A DNA stretch of 64,000 nt from Streptomyces mirabilis (GCF_039503195.1 NZ_JBCJKP010000001.1:1302001-1366000), one strand, 5' to 3'; shown: positions 17,631-26,692, counted from the stretch's first letter. Numbers and translations: made by a program. The notes: generated from the letters alone by a model not told the origin.

Positions 17631-17668
17631 CGGGGTGGTCCCTGCCCGCGCGGGCGCGGACCACCCCG
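17631..17668. terminator. Strong bidirectional hairpin terminator
   Basis: GGGGTGGTCC (17632-17641) pairs with GGACCACCCC (17658-17667), enclosing a second self-complementary stretch CCCGCGCGGG. It lies between the stops of the convergent acylase (17624) and acyl-CoA synthetase (17690). There is no T tract, as is usual in Streptomyces. Confidence 0.75.
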
Positions 17669-17689
17669 GTCACACATCCCGCTCCGCTG

Positions 17690-19240
17690 TCACACCGCTC
17701 GCGCACGGCCCTCCCAATAGGGATCCCGCAGACGCCGCTTGTACAGCTTCCCGTTCGGGTCGCGCGGCATCGACTCGATGAAGTCGACGCTCTTGGGGCG
17801 CTTGTACCCGGCGAGCAGGCGCTCGCAGTGGGCGAGGATGTCGACGGCGAGGGCCGGGCCCGGCTCATGACCCGGGGCGGGCTCGACGACGGCCTTGACC
17901 TCCTCGCCCCAGTCGTCGTGCGGGATGCCGAAGGCGGCCGCGTCGGCGACGGCGGGGTGGGAGAGCAATGCGGCCTCGATCTCGGCCGGGTAGATGTTGA
18001 CCCCACCCGAGATGATCATGTCGATCTTGCGGTCACGGAGGAAGAGATAGCCGTCCTCGTCGAGACAGCCCAGGTCACCCACGGTGAAGAAGTCGCCGAT
18101 GCGGTTCTTCTTCGTCTTGCTCTCGTCCTTGTGGTACGAGAATCCGCCGGTGCTCATCTTCATGTAGACGGTGCCGAGTTCACCGGGCGGCAGCCGGTTG
18201 CCGTCGTCGTCGAAGACGGCGAGTTCGCTGATGGGCCAGGCCTTGCCGACCGTGCCGGGCTTCTTCAGCCAGTCCTCGGTGGTCGCGAAGGCGCCGCCGC
18301 CCTCACTGGCCGCGTAGTACTCCTCGACACTGTGGCCCCACCACTCGATCATGGCCCGTTTCACATGGTCCGGGCACGGGGCGGCGCCGTGGATGGCGTG
18401 CCGCATCGAGGAGACGTCGTAGCGCGCCTTCACCTCGTCGGGGAGGGCCAGCAGCCGGTGGAACTGGGTCGGGACCATGTGGGTGTGGGTGCAGGCGTGG
18501 GCGTCGATGACGCGGAGCATCTCCTCGGGCGTCCACTTGTCCATCAGCACCAGGCGGTGCCCGATGTGCAGGGAGGCGCCCGCGAACTGGAGTACGGCGG
18601 TGTGGTAGAGCGGTGAGCAGACCAGGTGCACGTTGTCGTCGAACGGCCTGATGCCGAAGATGCCGAGGAAGCCGCCGAGGTACGACTCCTCGGGGAGCTT
18701 GCCGGGCAGCGGGCGCCTGATGCCGCGGGGGCGGCCCGTGGTGCCCGAGGTGTAGTTCATGACCCAGCCGAGGGTGCGGTCGGCGGGCGCCGAGTCGGGC
18801 TGAGCGTCGAGAAGTTCGGCGTACGGCCGGAAGCCGGCCACGGTGCCCACCGCGTACCGCTGCGTCGCGGGAAGCCTCGCCTCGTCCGCGGCGTGACGGG
18901 CGGCGTCGGCGAACCGTTCATGGGCGATCAGCACCTTGGCGCCCGAGTCGGAGACGATCCAGGCGATCTCGGGGCCGACGAGGTGGTGGTTGACCGGCAC
19001 CAGGTAGAGGCCGGCCTGGGAGGCGGCGAGGTAGGCGACGAAGAACTCGACGCCGTTGGGCAGGACGACCGCGAAGGCGTCGCCGCGTTCGAGTCCCGCG
19101 GCGCGCAGACCGTGGACGAGTCGATTGGCCGCGGCGTGCAGCCGGCCCGCGGTCCACTCGTCCCCGTCCGGGGTGATCAGGATCGTCCGCCCGGGGTCGG
19201 CGGTGGCCTGGGCCCAGAAGCCGTTGGGTGCGGTGCTCAT
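17690..19240 (-). CDS. Acyl-CoA synthetase (AMP-forming), FadD4-like
   Basis: A 516-residue ANL-family ligase. Motifs include the P-loop (MNYTSGTTGRPRGIRRPLPG), VHLVCSPLYHTAVLQFAG, AAPCPDHVKRAMIEWWG, EYYAASEGGGAF, ISGGVNIYPAEIE and the terminal Lys in DPNGKLYKRRLRDPYW. The acidic/WWG segment recalls the mycobacterial FadD4 type. ATG 19240 overlaps the stop of the upstream flavoprotein gene as ATGA, so the two are translationally coupled and probably share the operator at 20389-20412. Likely role is CoA activation of an acid processed together with the flavoprotein. Confidence 0.9.
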   Translation of the reverse strand: MSTAPNGFWAQATADPGRTILITPDGDEWTAGRLHAAANRLVHGLRAAGLERGDAFAVVLPNGVEFFVAYLAASQAGLYLVPVNHHLVGPEIAWIVSDSGAKVLIAHERFADAARHAADEARLPATQRYAVGTVAGFRPYAELLDAQPDSAPADRTLGWVMNYTSGTTGRPRGIRRPLPGKLPEESYLGGFLGIFGIRPFDDNVHLVCSPLYHTAVLQFAGASLHIGHRLVLMDKWTPEEMLRVIDAHACTHTHMVPTQFHRLLALPDEVKARYDVSSMRHAIHGAAPCPDHVKRAMIEWWGHSVEEYYAASEGGGAFATTEDWLKKPGTVGKAWPISELAVFDDDGNRLPPGELGTVYMKMSTGGFSYHKDESKTKKNRIGDFFTVGDLGCLDEDGYLFLRDRKIDMIISGGVNIYPAEIEAALLSHPAVADAAAFGIPHDDWGEEVKAVVEPAPGHEPGPALAVDILAHCERLLAGYKRPKSVDFIESMPRDPNGKLYKRRLRDPYWEGRARAV

Positions 19241-20349
19241 GACTGTTCGCCCCTTCCCGCGATCCGGTTGACGCGGTCGACGGCCCGCTCGAAGCCGCTC
19301 GTCAGGTCGTCGAAGACGGCCTGGACACTGCGCTGGCTGTTCATCCGGCCGACGATCTGCCCGACCGGCGTCCCGAGCAGCGGTTCCACCTCGTACTTCT
19401 GGATCCGGGAGACCGCCTCGGCCACCAGCAGCCCCTGGAGCGGCATGGGGAGTGTGCCCGGGCCGTTCGGGTCGTCCCAGGCGTCGGTCCACTCGGTGCG
19501 CAGCTGGCGCGCGGGCTTGCCGGTCAGCGCGCGCGAGCGGACGGTGTCGCCGGACCCGGCGGCGAGCAGCTTGCGGGTCACGGCGGGCGCGTGCATGTCC
19601 GCTTCCGTGACGGTCAGCCACAGGGAGCCGAGCCACACCCCCTGGGCGCCGAGGCTGAGGGCGGCGGCCACCTGTTGTCCGCTGCCGATGCCGCCCGCCG
19701 CGAGTACGGGCAGCGGGGCGACGGCGTCGACGACTTCGGGGGTGAGCACCATCGAGGCGATCTCGCCGGTGTGGCCGCCCGCCTCGTAGCCCTGTGCGAC
19801 GACGACGTCGATACCCGCCTCGGCGTGTTTGCGCGCGTGCCGGGCGCTGCCCGCGAGGGCCGCGACGAGCACCCCGCGCTCGTGGGCGCGTGCGACGACG
19901 TCGGCGGGCGGTGAGCCCAGCGCGTTGGCGAGCAGTTTGATCGGGTAGTCGAAGGCGACGTCGAGCTGGGTGCGGGCGACCTGTTCCATCCAGCCGGTGA
20001 TGCGCCAGCCGGACGCCTCGCCCTCGGCGAGTTCGGGCACGCCGTACTTGGCGAGAGTGTCCTTGACGTACTGCCGGTGCCCCTCCGGGATCATCGCCTC
20101 GACGTCGGCCTCCGTCACCCCCTCGACCTTCTTCGCGGGCATGACGACGTCCAGGCCGTACGGTTTGCCGTCGACGTTCGCCTCGATCCAGTCGAGGTCG
20201 CGTTTGAGGTCGTCGGGGGCGGTGTAGCGGACCGCGCCGAGCACACCGAATCCGCCCGCGCGACTGATGGCCGCGGCGACGGCGGGAAACGGCGTGAAGC
20301 CGAAAATGGCGTGCTCGACTCCCAGTTTCTTGCTCAGCTCCGTCTGCAT
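19237..20349 (-). CDS. Nitronate-monooxygenase-like NAD(P)H/FMN oxidoreductase
   Basis: A 370-residue FMN-binding TIM-barrel of the 2-nitropropane dioxygenase family. Key segments are SRAGGFGVLGAVRY, YGLDVVMPAK, IDVVVAQGYEAGGHTGEI and PVLAAGGIGSGQQVAAAL, the last being the FMN-phosphate loop. Members are often mis-named nitronate monooxygenases; in mycobacterial steroid catabolism the related IpdC acts on a ring C/D CoA intermediate. Coupling to an acyl-CoA synthetase (ATGA overlap at 19237) supports action on a CoA ester rather than a nitronate, but that is inference. ATG 20349 begins MQTELSKKLGVEHAIFG; the operator-like repeat is 40 bases upstream. Confidence 0.85.
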   Translation of the reverse strand: MQTELSKKLGVEHAIFGFTPFPAVAAAISRAGGFGVLGAVRYTAPDDLKRDLDWIEANVDGKPYGLDVVMPAKKVEGVTEADVEAMIPEGHRQYVKDTLAKYGVPELAEGEASGWRITGWMEQVARTQLDVAFDYPIKLLANALGSPPADVVARAHERGVLVAALAGSARHARKHAEAGIDVVVAQGYEAGGHTGEIASMVLTPEVVDAVAPLPVLAAGGIGSGQQVAAALSLGAQGVWLGSLWLTVTEADMHAPAVTRKLLAAGSGDTVRSRALTGKPARQLRTEWTDAWDDPNGPGTLPMPLQGLLVAEAVSRIQKYEVEPLLGTPVGQIVGRMNSQRSVQAVFDDLTSGFERAVDRVNRIAGRGEQS

Positions 20350-20388
20350 GGCCGCAGAATGCCGCAGTCCTCCGGACGAGGGAAGGCC

Positions 20389-20412
20389 TTTTCTGATGCT
20401 CCGTCAGTTTTC
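20389..20412. promoter_or_regulatory. Operator-like inverted repeat, shared type (copy 2)
   Basis: TTTTCTGAT, five bases, GTCAGTTTTC: the same pattern as 11489-11512, with core CTGA/TCAG arms. It lies just upstream of the nitronate-monooxygenase-like start at 20349, where a repressor would block transcription of that gene and the coupled synthetase. Confidence 0.65.
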
Positions 20413-20478
20413 TGGCCGGTCCCTCGACGGAGTTCCGGGCCTCGCGCCGCGCCGGCGGCACACGACCGAACGGCGGAG

Positions 20479-22038
20479 CTAGTCGTTCGCGCCCTCCAGT
20501 ACGGCCATGGCCGCGTTGTGCCCGGGCACCCCGCTCACGCCGCCGCCGCGCACCGCGCCCGCCCCGCACAGCAGGACGTTCGCGTGCCGGGTCTCGACGC
20601 CCCAGCGGCCCGTGCCCTCCTGGGCGTACGGGAAGGCGAGGTCGCGGTGGAAGATGTTGCCGCCGGGCAGCCGCAGGTCACGCTCCAGGTCGAGCGGGGT
20701 CTTCGCCTCGATGCAGGGCCGGCCGTCCGCGTCGGTGGCCAGGCAGTCGGCGAGCGGTTCGGAGAGGTGCGCCTCCAACTGCGCCAGGGTCGACTTCAGC
20801 AGCTCCGCCCGTACGGCGTCGTTGTCCCGCTCGAACAGCCGGGCGGGTGTGTGGAGGCCGAAGAGGGTGAGGGTCTGATAGCCCTGGTCGACCAGGTCCT
20901 GGCCGAGGATGCTCGGGTCGGTGAGGGAGTGGCAGTAGATCTCGGAGGGCGGTGCGGTGGGCAGCTCACCGGACGCGGCCTGCGCGTGGGCGGTCGCCAA
21001 CTGCTCGTAGCCCTCCGCGATGTGGAACGTGCCGGAGAACGCCTCGCGTGCGTCGACCGAGGTGTCGCGCAGCCTCGGCAGCCGCTTGAGCAGCATGTTG
21101 ACCTTCAGCTGGGCGCCCTCGGCGGGGGTGGGCGGTTCGTCGCCCGTGAGGTGCGCGAGTTCCTGCGGCGAGGCGTTCACGAGGACGTGCCGGGCCGGGA
21201 CGACGCCCTCGCCGTCCGCGGTGCGGTAGGTGACCTCGGCGGCCCGCCCGTCGGTCTCGATGCGCACCGCCTCGTGGCCGGTGGCGACCACCGCGCCCGC
21301 GGTGCGCGCCGCCGCGGCGATCGCGTCGGTGAGGGCGCCCATGCCGCCGACCGGCACGTCCCAGGCGCCGGTGCCGCCGCCGATCACGTGGTAGAGGAAG
21401 CAGCGGTTCTGGCGCAGGGACGGGTCGTGGGCGTCCGCGAAGGTCCCGATGAGCGCGTCGGTGAGGACGACACCGCGTACGAGGTCGTCGGCGAAGTTCT
21501 CCTCCACGGCGACACCGACCGGCTCCTCGAAGAGGACCCGCCAGGCCTCCTCGTCGTCGATGCGGGCGCGGAGTTCCTCGCGGGTGGGGAGCGGTTCGGT
21601 GAGCGTCGGGAAGACCTGCTGGGCGACGCGGCCGGTCATGCCGTAGAAGCGCTGCCAGGACTCGTACTCGCGGTCCGAGCCGGTCAGACGCGCGAAGGCC
21701 TCGCGGGTGCGGCGTTCGCCGCCGCCGACGAGCAGGCCGGTGGGCCGTCCGCCGCGTTCGACGGGCGTGTACGAGGACACGGTGCGGCCACGCACGCGGA
21801 AGTCGAGGCTCAGATCCCGCACGATCTTCCGGGGCAGCAGGCTGACCAGGTAGGAGTAGCGCGACAGCCGGGCGTCGACTCCGGCGAACGGCCGGGTGGA
21901 CACGGCGGCGCCGCCGGTGCTCCCCAGGCGCTCGAGCACCAGCACGGATCGGCCGGCCCGGGCCAGGTAGGCGGCGGCGACGAGTCCGTTGTGGCCCCCG
22001 CCGACGATCACGACGTCGTATCCCTCGTGTGCAGGCAT
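20479..22038 (-). CDS. FAD-dependent oxidoreductase, phytoene-desaturase/CrtI type
   Basis: A 519-residue flavoprotein with an N-terminal dinucleotide-binding fold (YDVVIVGGGHNGLVAAAYLARAG), the second FAD motif (SVLVLERLGSTGGAAVST) and a C-terminal FAD contact (NVLLCGAGAVRGGGVSGVPGHNAAMAVLEG). The class covers carotenoid desaturases/isomerases and uncharacterised lipid dehydrogenases. No other carotenoid gene is present, so a carotenoid role is doubtful. ATG 22038 is used, with weak GAAGAA upstream; an in-frame GTG at 22053 is an alternative. It is probably a single-gene unit between the flavoprotein operon and the kinase. Confidence 0.85.
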   Translation of the reverse strand: MPAHEGYDVVIVGGGHNGLVAAAYLARAGRSVLVLERLGSTGGAAVSTRPFAGVDARLSRYSYLVSLLPRKIVRDLSLDFRVRGRTVSSYTPVERGGRPTGLLVGGGERRTREAFARLTGSDREYESWQRFYGMTGRVAQQVFPTLTEPLPTREELRARIDDEEAWRVLFEEPVGVAVEENFADDLVRGVVLTDALIGTFADAHDPSLRQNRCFLYHVIGGGTGAWDVPVGGMGALTDAIAAAARTAGAVVATGHEAVRIETDGRAAEVTYRTADGEGVVPARHVLVNASPQELAHLTGDEPPTPAEGAQLKVNMLLKRLPRLRDTSVDAREAFSGTFHIAEGYEQLATAHAQAASGELPTAPPSEIYCHSLTDPSILGQDLVDQGYQTLTLFGLHTPARLFERDNDAVRAELLKSTLAQLEAHLSEPLADCLATDADGRPCIEAKTPLDLERDLRLPGGNIFHRDLAFPYAQEGTGRWGVETRHANVLLCGAGAVRGGGVSGVPGHNAAMAVLEGAND

Positions 22039-22251
22039 GGTTCTTCGTAGCACGCGATGATCCAGAACGGCCAGAGGTACGCGGCACCCGGCGGGCATCC
22101 GGACGGGGCACGGCGCCGGCGTCCGGACCGGGCACGAGCGCGGGCAGCCGCGCCGGCGTGGCCTTCGCCACCGCCGACCACGACACCGCCGTACGGCCGG
22201 TGCCGTCCCTCGAACAGGGCGAGCGCAGCGCAACCCTCGCACGGGAGTCCC

Positions 22252-24528
22252 TCAGCCTCCCCGGGCCGCCCTCTGCTGCCGCAACGCGGCCACTCGGCGG
22301 TACAGCTCCACCGCTTCCTGGCCCCGGCCCAGTTGCTCCAGGCAGTGTGCCTCGTCGTTGCGGCTGGCCAGGGCGTCGGGGTGGTCGGCGCCGAGGACAC
22401 GTTCGCGGGCGGTGGCGACGCCCCGGTACTCGGTGAGGGCGTCGGACCAGCGGCCCAGCCAGCCGAGGCCGACCGCGACCTCGCGGCGGCTGACGAGGGT
22501 GTCCGGGTGCTCGGGGCCGAGCACACGCTCGCGGATGGCCCACACGTCACGGGACTCGGCGAGCGCCTCCTCCCAGCGCGCCATCCGGCCCAGGTTGACG
22601 CCGAGGCCGTGCCGGGCGCGCAGGGTCTCGGGGTGGGCGGGGCCGTGCACTCGGGTGCGGTCGTCGATCAGGTCCCGGTACAGCTCCAGGGCCTGCGCGC
22701 TGCGACCGAGCCGGCCGAGACTGATGCCGACCTCGTAGCGGGCGGAGAGGGTGTCCGGGTGGTCGGGGCCGAGGGCCTGGGCTCGTGCCTCGGCCACTTC
22801 CCGGTAGGTCTGCAACGCCTCGGGCCAGTGACCCAACTGACCGAGCGCGTAGGCGACTTCGTACCGTGTCACGAGCGTGTCGGGGTGGTTCGCACCGAGC
22901 ACCCGGGCCCGCGCGGCGGCGACCTCGTTCGCCATCCGGTACGAGTCCTCCAGGCGGCCCAGCCTGCTCAGGTTGAAGGCCAGGTTGTGGCGGCAGCGGA
23001 GGGTGTCGGGATGGTCGGGGCCCATGGCACGCTCCCGGACGGCGAGCACCGCGGTGTACGCCTGGTGCGCCTCGAAGTGACGGCCCAACTGGCCCAGTAC
23101 GTACGCCATCTCCTGCCGCGCGGCCAGGGTGTCGGGATGGTCGGGGCCGAGTGCCCGCTCCCTGCCCCGGGCGACCCGCGCGTACTCGCGCAGCGCTTCG
23201 GCGGCGCGTCCGGTGCGGCTGAGGGTGAAGCCGACCTCGTAGCGGCTGGCGAGGGTGTCGGGGTGGTCGGGGCCGAGGACGTGCTCGCGTTCGGCGGCGA
23301 CCGCGCGGTGCACCTCGCCCGCCTCGGTCCACCGGCCGAGCCGCCCGAGGCTCAGTCCGGCGTTGTGCCGGCCCGTCAGGGTGATGAGCGACTCCGGTGC
23401 GGGAGTGGGGCGTTCGACGCGCTCCGGCACCTCCGGTGCGGACGTGGCCGGGCGCGCCGTCCATTCGCCGGTCAGGCCCGCCGCCGCGTCCGGCGGGGCG
23501 CCGCCCAGTCCGGCACCGGTCGCCTTGTGGCCCGTGGTCATGCCCCGGGTCCAGGAGGGCAGCCGGGGTTCACGCGAGGAAGAGGGTGCGGGACCCCTCG
23601 TCGAGGGTTCCCACATGCGCCGCTCGTCGGCGGGACGCCCGATCGCGGGGGACACGACCGTCGGCACGTACACCGGAGTCGTACGCCCCGTGCCGATGCG
23701 CCGACCGAGCTCGCGCGCGTCCTGCGGGCGCCTCTCCGGCTCCTTGGCCAGCAGATCCAGGATGATCCGCTCGAAGTACTCGGGGAGCTCGGCGCGGTGG
23801 TGGCGCGGCGGCTCGGGAGGCGTGTCACGGTGGCCGACGAGGATCGCCCACGCGTCGTCCAGGTCGAACGGCGGTGCCCCGGTGGCGATTTCGTAGAGCA
23901 CACATCCGAAGGAGTACAGATCACTGCGCTGGTCGACCTGGGCACCGCTGATCTGCTCCGGCGACATGTAGTGCGGGGTGCCCATGGCGATGCCGGTGCC
24001 GGTCAGCCGGGCGGTGAAGCCGATGTCGTGGCCGAGGCGCGCGATGCCGAAGTCGCAGATCTTCACCGTGCCGTCGGCCAGCCGCATGATGTTGGCGGGC
24101 TTCAGGTCGCGGTGCACGATGCCCTGTTGGTGGGTGTAGGCGAGGGCCCCGGACACCTGGTCGGCGATGTCGACGACGTCGGCGACGGGGAGCGGATGCT
24201 GCTTGTTGTCCTCCAGGAGCTGGCTGAGGTTGCGGCCCTCCAGCAGCTCCATCACCAGGTACAGCACCCCCTCCGACTCGCCGAAGTCGTGCACCACGGT
24301 CACCCCGCGGTGTTGCAGCGCGGCGGCCACCCGGGCCTCACGCCGGAATCTCTCCCGCAGCACACGGGTGAACGACTGATCGTGGTGCGGGCCGAGCGGT
24401 TTGAGGCACTTCACGGCCACCTGCCGTCCCAGCGACTCGTCGCGGGCGCGCCACACCTCACCCATACCTCCTCGCCCGATCAGATCGAGCAGTCGGTACC
24501 GGCTCTGGATCAGCCTGGTCTCCGCCAT
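22252..24528 (-). CDS. Serine/threonine protein kinase with eight TPR (kinesin-light-chain-type) repeats
   Basis: A 758-residue soluble Hanks-type kinase. The kinase domain (residues about 10-280) has GRGGMGEVW, the VAIK-type Lys in VAVKCLKP, HRDLKPANI and DFGIARLG. A Pro/Ser/Arg linker follows, then eight repeats of 42 residues, each opening with a variant of LGPDHPDTL, as in kinesin-light-chain TPRs. There is no membrane segment or PASTA domain, so it is cytoplasmic and probably recruits partners through the TPRs. ATG 24528 begins MAETRLIQSRYRLLDLIGRGG. The MpaB-type oxygenase ends 62 bases upstream on the same strand. Confidence 0.93.
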   Translation of the reverse strand: MAETRLIQSRYRLLDLIGRGGMGEVWRARDESLGRQVAVKCLKPLGPHHDQSFTRVLRERFRREARVAAALQHRGVTVVHDFGESEGVLYLVMELLEGRNLSQLLEDNKQHPLPVADVVDIADQVSGALAYTHQQGIVHRDLKPANIMRLADGTVKICDFGIARLGHDIGFTARLTGTGIAMGTPHYMSPEQISGAQVDQRSDLYSFGCVLYEIATGAPPFDLDDAWAILVGHRDTPPEPPRHHRAELPEYFERIILDLLAKEPERRPQDARELGRRIGTGRTTPVYVPTVVSPAIGRPADERRMWEPSTRGPAPSSSREPRLPSWTRGMTTGHKATGAGLGGAPPDAAAGLTGEWTARPATSAPEVPERVERPTPAPESLITLTGRHNAGLSLGRLGRWTEAGEVHRAVAAEREHVLGPDHPDTLASRYEVGFTLSRTGRAAEALREYARVARGRERALGPDHPDTLAARQEMAYVLGQLGRHFEAHQAYTAVLAVRERAMGPDHPDTLRCRHNLAFNLSRLGRLEDSYRMANEVAAARARVLGANHPDTLVTRYEVAYALGQLGHWPEALQTYREVAEARAQALGPDHPDTLSARYEVGISLGRLGRSAQALELYRDLIDDRTRVHGPAHPETLRARHGLGVNLGRMARWEEALAESRDVWAIRERVLGPEHPDTLVSRREVAVGLGWLGRWSDALTEYRGVATARERVLGADHPDALASRNDEAHCLEQLGRGQEAVELYRRVAALRQQRAARGG
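22306..23341. repeat. 126-bp coding repeats of the kinase TPR region
   Basis: The TPR part of the kinase is a DNA-level tandem array with a 126-bp (42-codon) period. Conserved spots (forward GTGTCSGGGTGGTCGGGGCC and variants) recur about every 126 bases. This is a protein repeat, not a separate element. Confidence 0.7.
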
Positions 24529-24590
24529 CTCGTGCGATCGCCCCCGTCGCTGCTCGCCGCGCCCTCCCCTGGCCCGTCCAGTATGGCGAG

Positions 24591-25448
24591 TTATCTGCCG
24601 ACTTTGTACGGCGCCGGTCGGGAGCCGGGGCCGAGCCGCGCCATGGCCCGCAGAATGTGTTTGGGCGGGAGTTGCCAGCGAAGACGTGCGGGAACGCAGC
24701 GCAGCAAGGTGCCCGTGACACGCAGGCGCCGGGTCACCGTCGAGGGGGCCGGCGCGGGTCTGCCGTACAGCTCGTGGGCGTACGGCGGCAGAGCGGCGTA
24801 CGCCAGCTGCGCCACGCGCCGCCACAGCAGGGCGCGCGCCGGGACGAGCAGCGAAGGGGTCGGCGGGTGCGACAGGAAGTCGTCCACGTCCCGTGCCTCG
24901 GGCCCGGCGGCGAGCTCCGGCAGCACCTTCTCGAAGTAGGCGGCCAGCTCCGCCCGACTCGCCGGTACGTCGGTGGGGTCGAGGCCCACCAGGCGTGCGC
25001 TGACCCGGTGTTCGTCGATGTACCGGTCGGCGTTCGCGTCCGTCAACGGGAACCCCGAGCGGCGCAGGACGTGCAGATAGGAGTCGATCTCGGCGCAGTG
25101 CACCCACAGCAGCAGCTCCGGCTCGTCGATCCGGTACCGCTCCCCCGTGTCCGGGTCGGTGGCCTTGAGCAGGGTGTGGATCTTCCGGACCCGGGCGCCG
25201 GCCTGCTCGGCGGCCTCGGTGGTGCCGTACGTCGCCGTGCCGACGAAGTTCGCGGTGCGCATCAGGCGGCCCCAGGCCTCGCGCCGGAAGTCGGAATTCT
25301 GCAGGACGCCCCGGACGGCGCGGGGGTGCAGGGCCTGGAGGTAGAGCGCGCGGATGCCGGCGACCCACATCATGGGATCACCGTGCATCTGCCAGGTCAC
25401 CGAGGAGGGACCGAACAGTCCCTGGTCACCTGTGCGAAGCGCGTCCAC
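24591..25448 (-). CDS. Oxygenase MpaB-family protein (DUF2236)
   Basis: A 285-residue all-helical protein of the MpaB/DUF2236 family, which includes the latex-clearing oxygenase Lcp and fungal MpaB; members bind a b-type haem. It reads SSVTWQMHGDPMMWVAGIRALYLQALHPRAVRGV, TANFVGTATYGTTEAAEQAGARVR, and LLLWVHCAEIDSYL, all typical. GTG 25448 starts nine bases after the stop of the upstream acyl-CoA dehydrogenase, so the two are cotranscribed, probably from the promoter with the KstR-like site. Several mycobacterial relatives lie near lipid genes. The substrate is unknown. Confidence 0.85.
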   Translation of the reverse strand: MDALRTGDQGLFGPSSVTWQMHGDPMMWVAGIRALYLQALHPRAVRGVLQNSDFRREAWGRLMRTANFVGTATYGTTEAAEQAGARVRKIHTLLKATDPDTGERYRIDEPELLLWVHCAEIDSYLHVLRRSGFPLTDANADRYIDEHRVSARLVGLDPTDVPASRAELAAYFEKVLPELAAGPEARDVDDFLSHPPTPSLLVPARALLWRRVAQLAYAALPPYAHELYGRPAPAPSTVTRRLRVTGTLLRCVPARLRWQLPPKHILRAMARLGPGSRPAPYKVGR

Positions 25449-25457
25449 CCCGTCAGG

Positions 25458-26648
25458 CTAACGCCGGACCCGCGGCATCCCCAGTCCGATCCACGAGATG
25501 ATTTCGCGCTGGATCTCGTTGTTCCCGCCGCCGAAGGTGAAGATCACCGCCGAGCGGTAGCCGCGTTCCAGCTCGCCGTGCAGGACGGCGCCCGTGGAGC
25601 CCTCCTTGAGGACGCCGGGCGCGGCGACGATCTCCATGAGCCAGGCGTACGCGTCCCGGCGGGCCTCGGAGCCGTACACCTTGACCGCGGAGGCGTCCTG
25701 CGGGGTGAGGGTGCCCTCCTGGACGGCGTTCACCATCTGCCAGTTGAGGAGCTTCATCGCGTCGAGTCTGGCGTGGGTCTGGGCGAGGCGGCGGCGCACC
25801 CAGGGGAGGTCGGCGACGCGGCGGCCGTCGGCGAGCTTGGTGTCCATGGCCCAGCGCTGGACGTCGTGCAGGGCGCGGATCGCCATGGTGCCGTGTGCGG
25901 CGAGGGTGACGCGTTCGTGGTTGAGCTGGTTGGTGATCAACCGCCAGCCCTTGTTCTCCTCGCCCACCCGGCGCGAGACGGGGACGCGGATGTTCTCGTA
26001 GTAGCTGGCGGTGGTGTCGTGCGAGGCGAGGGTGTTGATGAGGGTGCAGGAGTAACCGGGGTCGGAGGTCGGCACGAGGAGCATGGTGATGCCCTTGTGG
26101 GGTGGGGCGTCCGGGTCGGTGCGCACGGCGAGCCAGACCCAGTCGGCGGTGTCGCCGTTGGTCGTCCAGATCTTCTGCCCGTTGACGGTGTAGTGGCCGG
26201 TGGCCTCGTCGCCGTCCCTTACGGCCCTGGTCTTGAGCGCCGCCAGGTCCGTCCCCGCGTCGGGCTCGCTGTAGCCGATCGCGAAGTCGATCTCGCCGGA
26301 GAGGATCCTGGGCAGGAAGTACTCCTTCTGCTCCGCGGTGCCGAACCGCATGATCGTCGGGCCGACGGTGTTCAGCGCCATCAGGGGCAGCGGTACGCCC
26401 GCCTGGGCGGCCTCGTCGAAGAAGATGAACTGCTCCATCGGGGTCAGCCCGCGCCCGCCGTACTCCGTGGGCCAGCCCACCCCGAGCCAGCCGTCCCTGC
26501 CGAGCCGCCGGATCGTCTCGCGGTAGAACCGTTTCTGGGCGGCCGGGTCGTCGTATCGGGCGTAGGCGTGGTCGGGCACCAACTCGGCGAAGTAGCCGCG
26601 CAGTTCGGTCCGCAGCCGCTGCTGTTCTGGCGTGTATTCGAGATGCAC
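25458..26648 (-). CDS. Acyl-CoA dehydrogenase, FadE26/ChsE4-like
   Basis: A 396-residue FAD acyl-CoA dehydrogenase that would oxidise an acyl-CoA to the 2-enoyl-CoA. It shows IGYSEPDAGTDLAALKTRAV and NGQKIWTTNGDTADWVWLAV (flavin and substrate contacts) and ends with TFGGGNNEIQREIISWIGLG. The usual C-terminal catalytic Glu (YEGTNQ type) is absent; Glu245 in LNHERV, as in mycobacterial FadE26, is the likely base. FadE26 works as a heterotetramer with FadE27, and no such partner adjoins here. GTG 26648 is preceded by AGGAGG. A perfect KstR-type motif lies 45 bases upstream. Confidence 0.9.
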   Translation of the reverse strand: MHLEYTPEQQRLRTELRGYFAELVPDHAYARYDDPAAQKRFYRETIRRLGRDGWLGVGWPTEYGGRGLTPMEQFIFFDEAAQAGVPLPLMALNTVGPTIMRFGTAEQKEYFLPRILSGEIDFAIGYSEPDAGTDLAALKTRAVRDGDEATGHYTVNGQKIWTTNGDTADWVWLAVRTDPDAPPHKGITMLLVPTSDPGYSCTLINTLASHDTTASYYENIRVPVSRRVGEENKGWRLITNQLNHERVTLAAHGTMAIRALHDVQRWAMDTKLADGRRVADLPWVRRRLAQTHARLDAMKLLNWQMVNAVQEGTLTPQDASAVKVYGSEARRDAYAWLMEIVAAPGVLKEGSTGAVLHGELERGYRSAVIFTFGGGNNEIQREIISWIGLGMPRVRR

Positions 26649-26692
26649 GGCGCCTCCTGGCTCCCCAAGGCCGGACCTGACGGCGCACACCG

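Noticed and set aside
20479..22038. Possible carotenoid biosynthesis cluster around the CrtI-type flavoprotein
   Set aside because: No phytoene synthase, GGPP synthase or cyclase gene lies nearby, so a carotenoid role is not supported.
22306..23341. Regularly spaced repeats that could suggest a CRISPR array
   Set aside because: The 126-bp period is a whole number of codons inside a conserved TPR protein; there are no short identical repeats with unique spacers and no cas genes.
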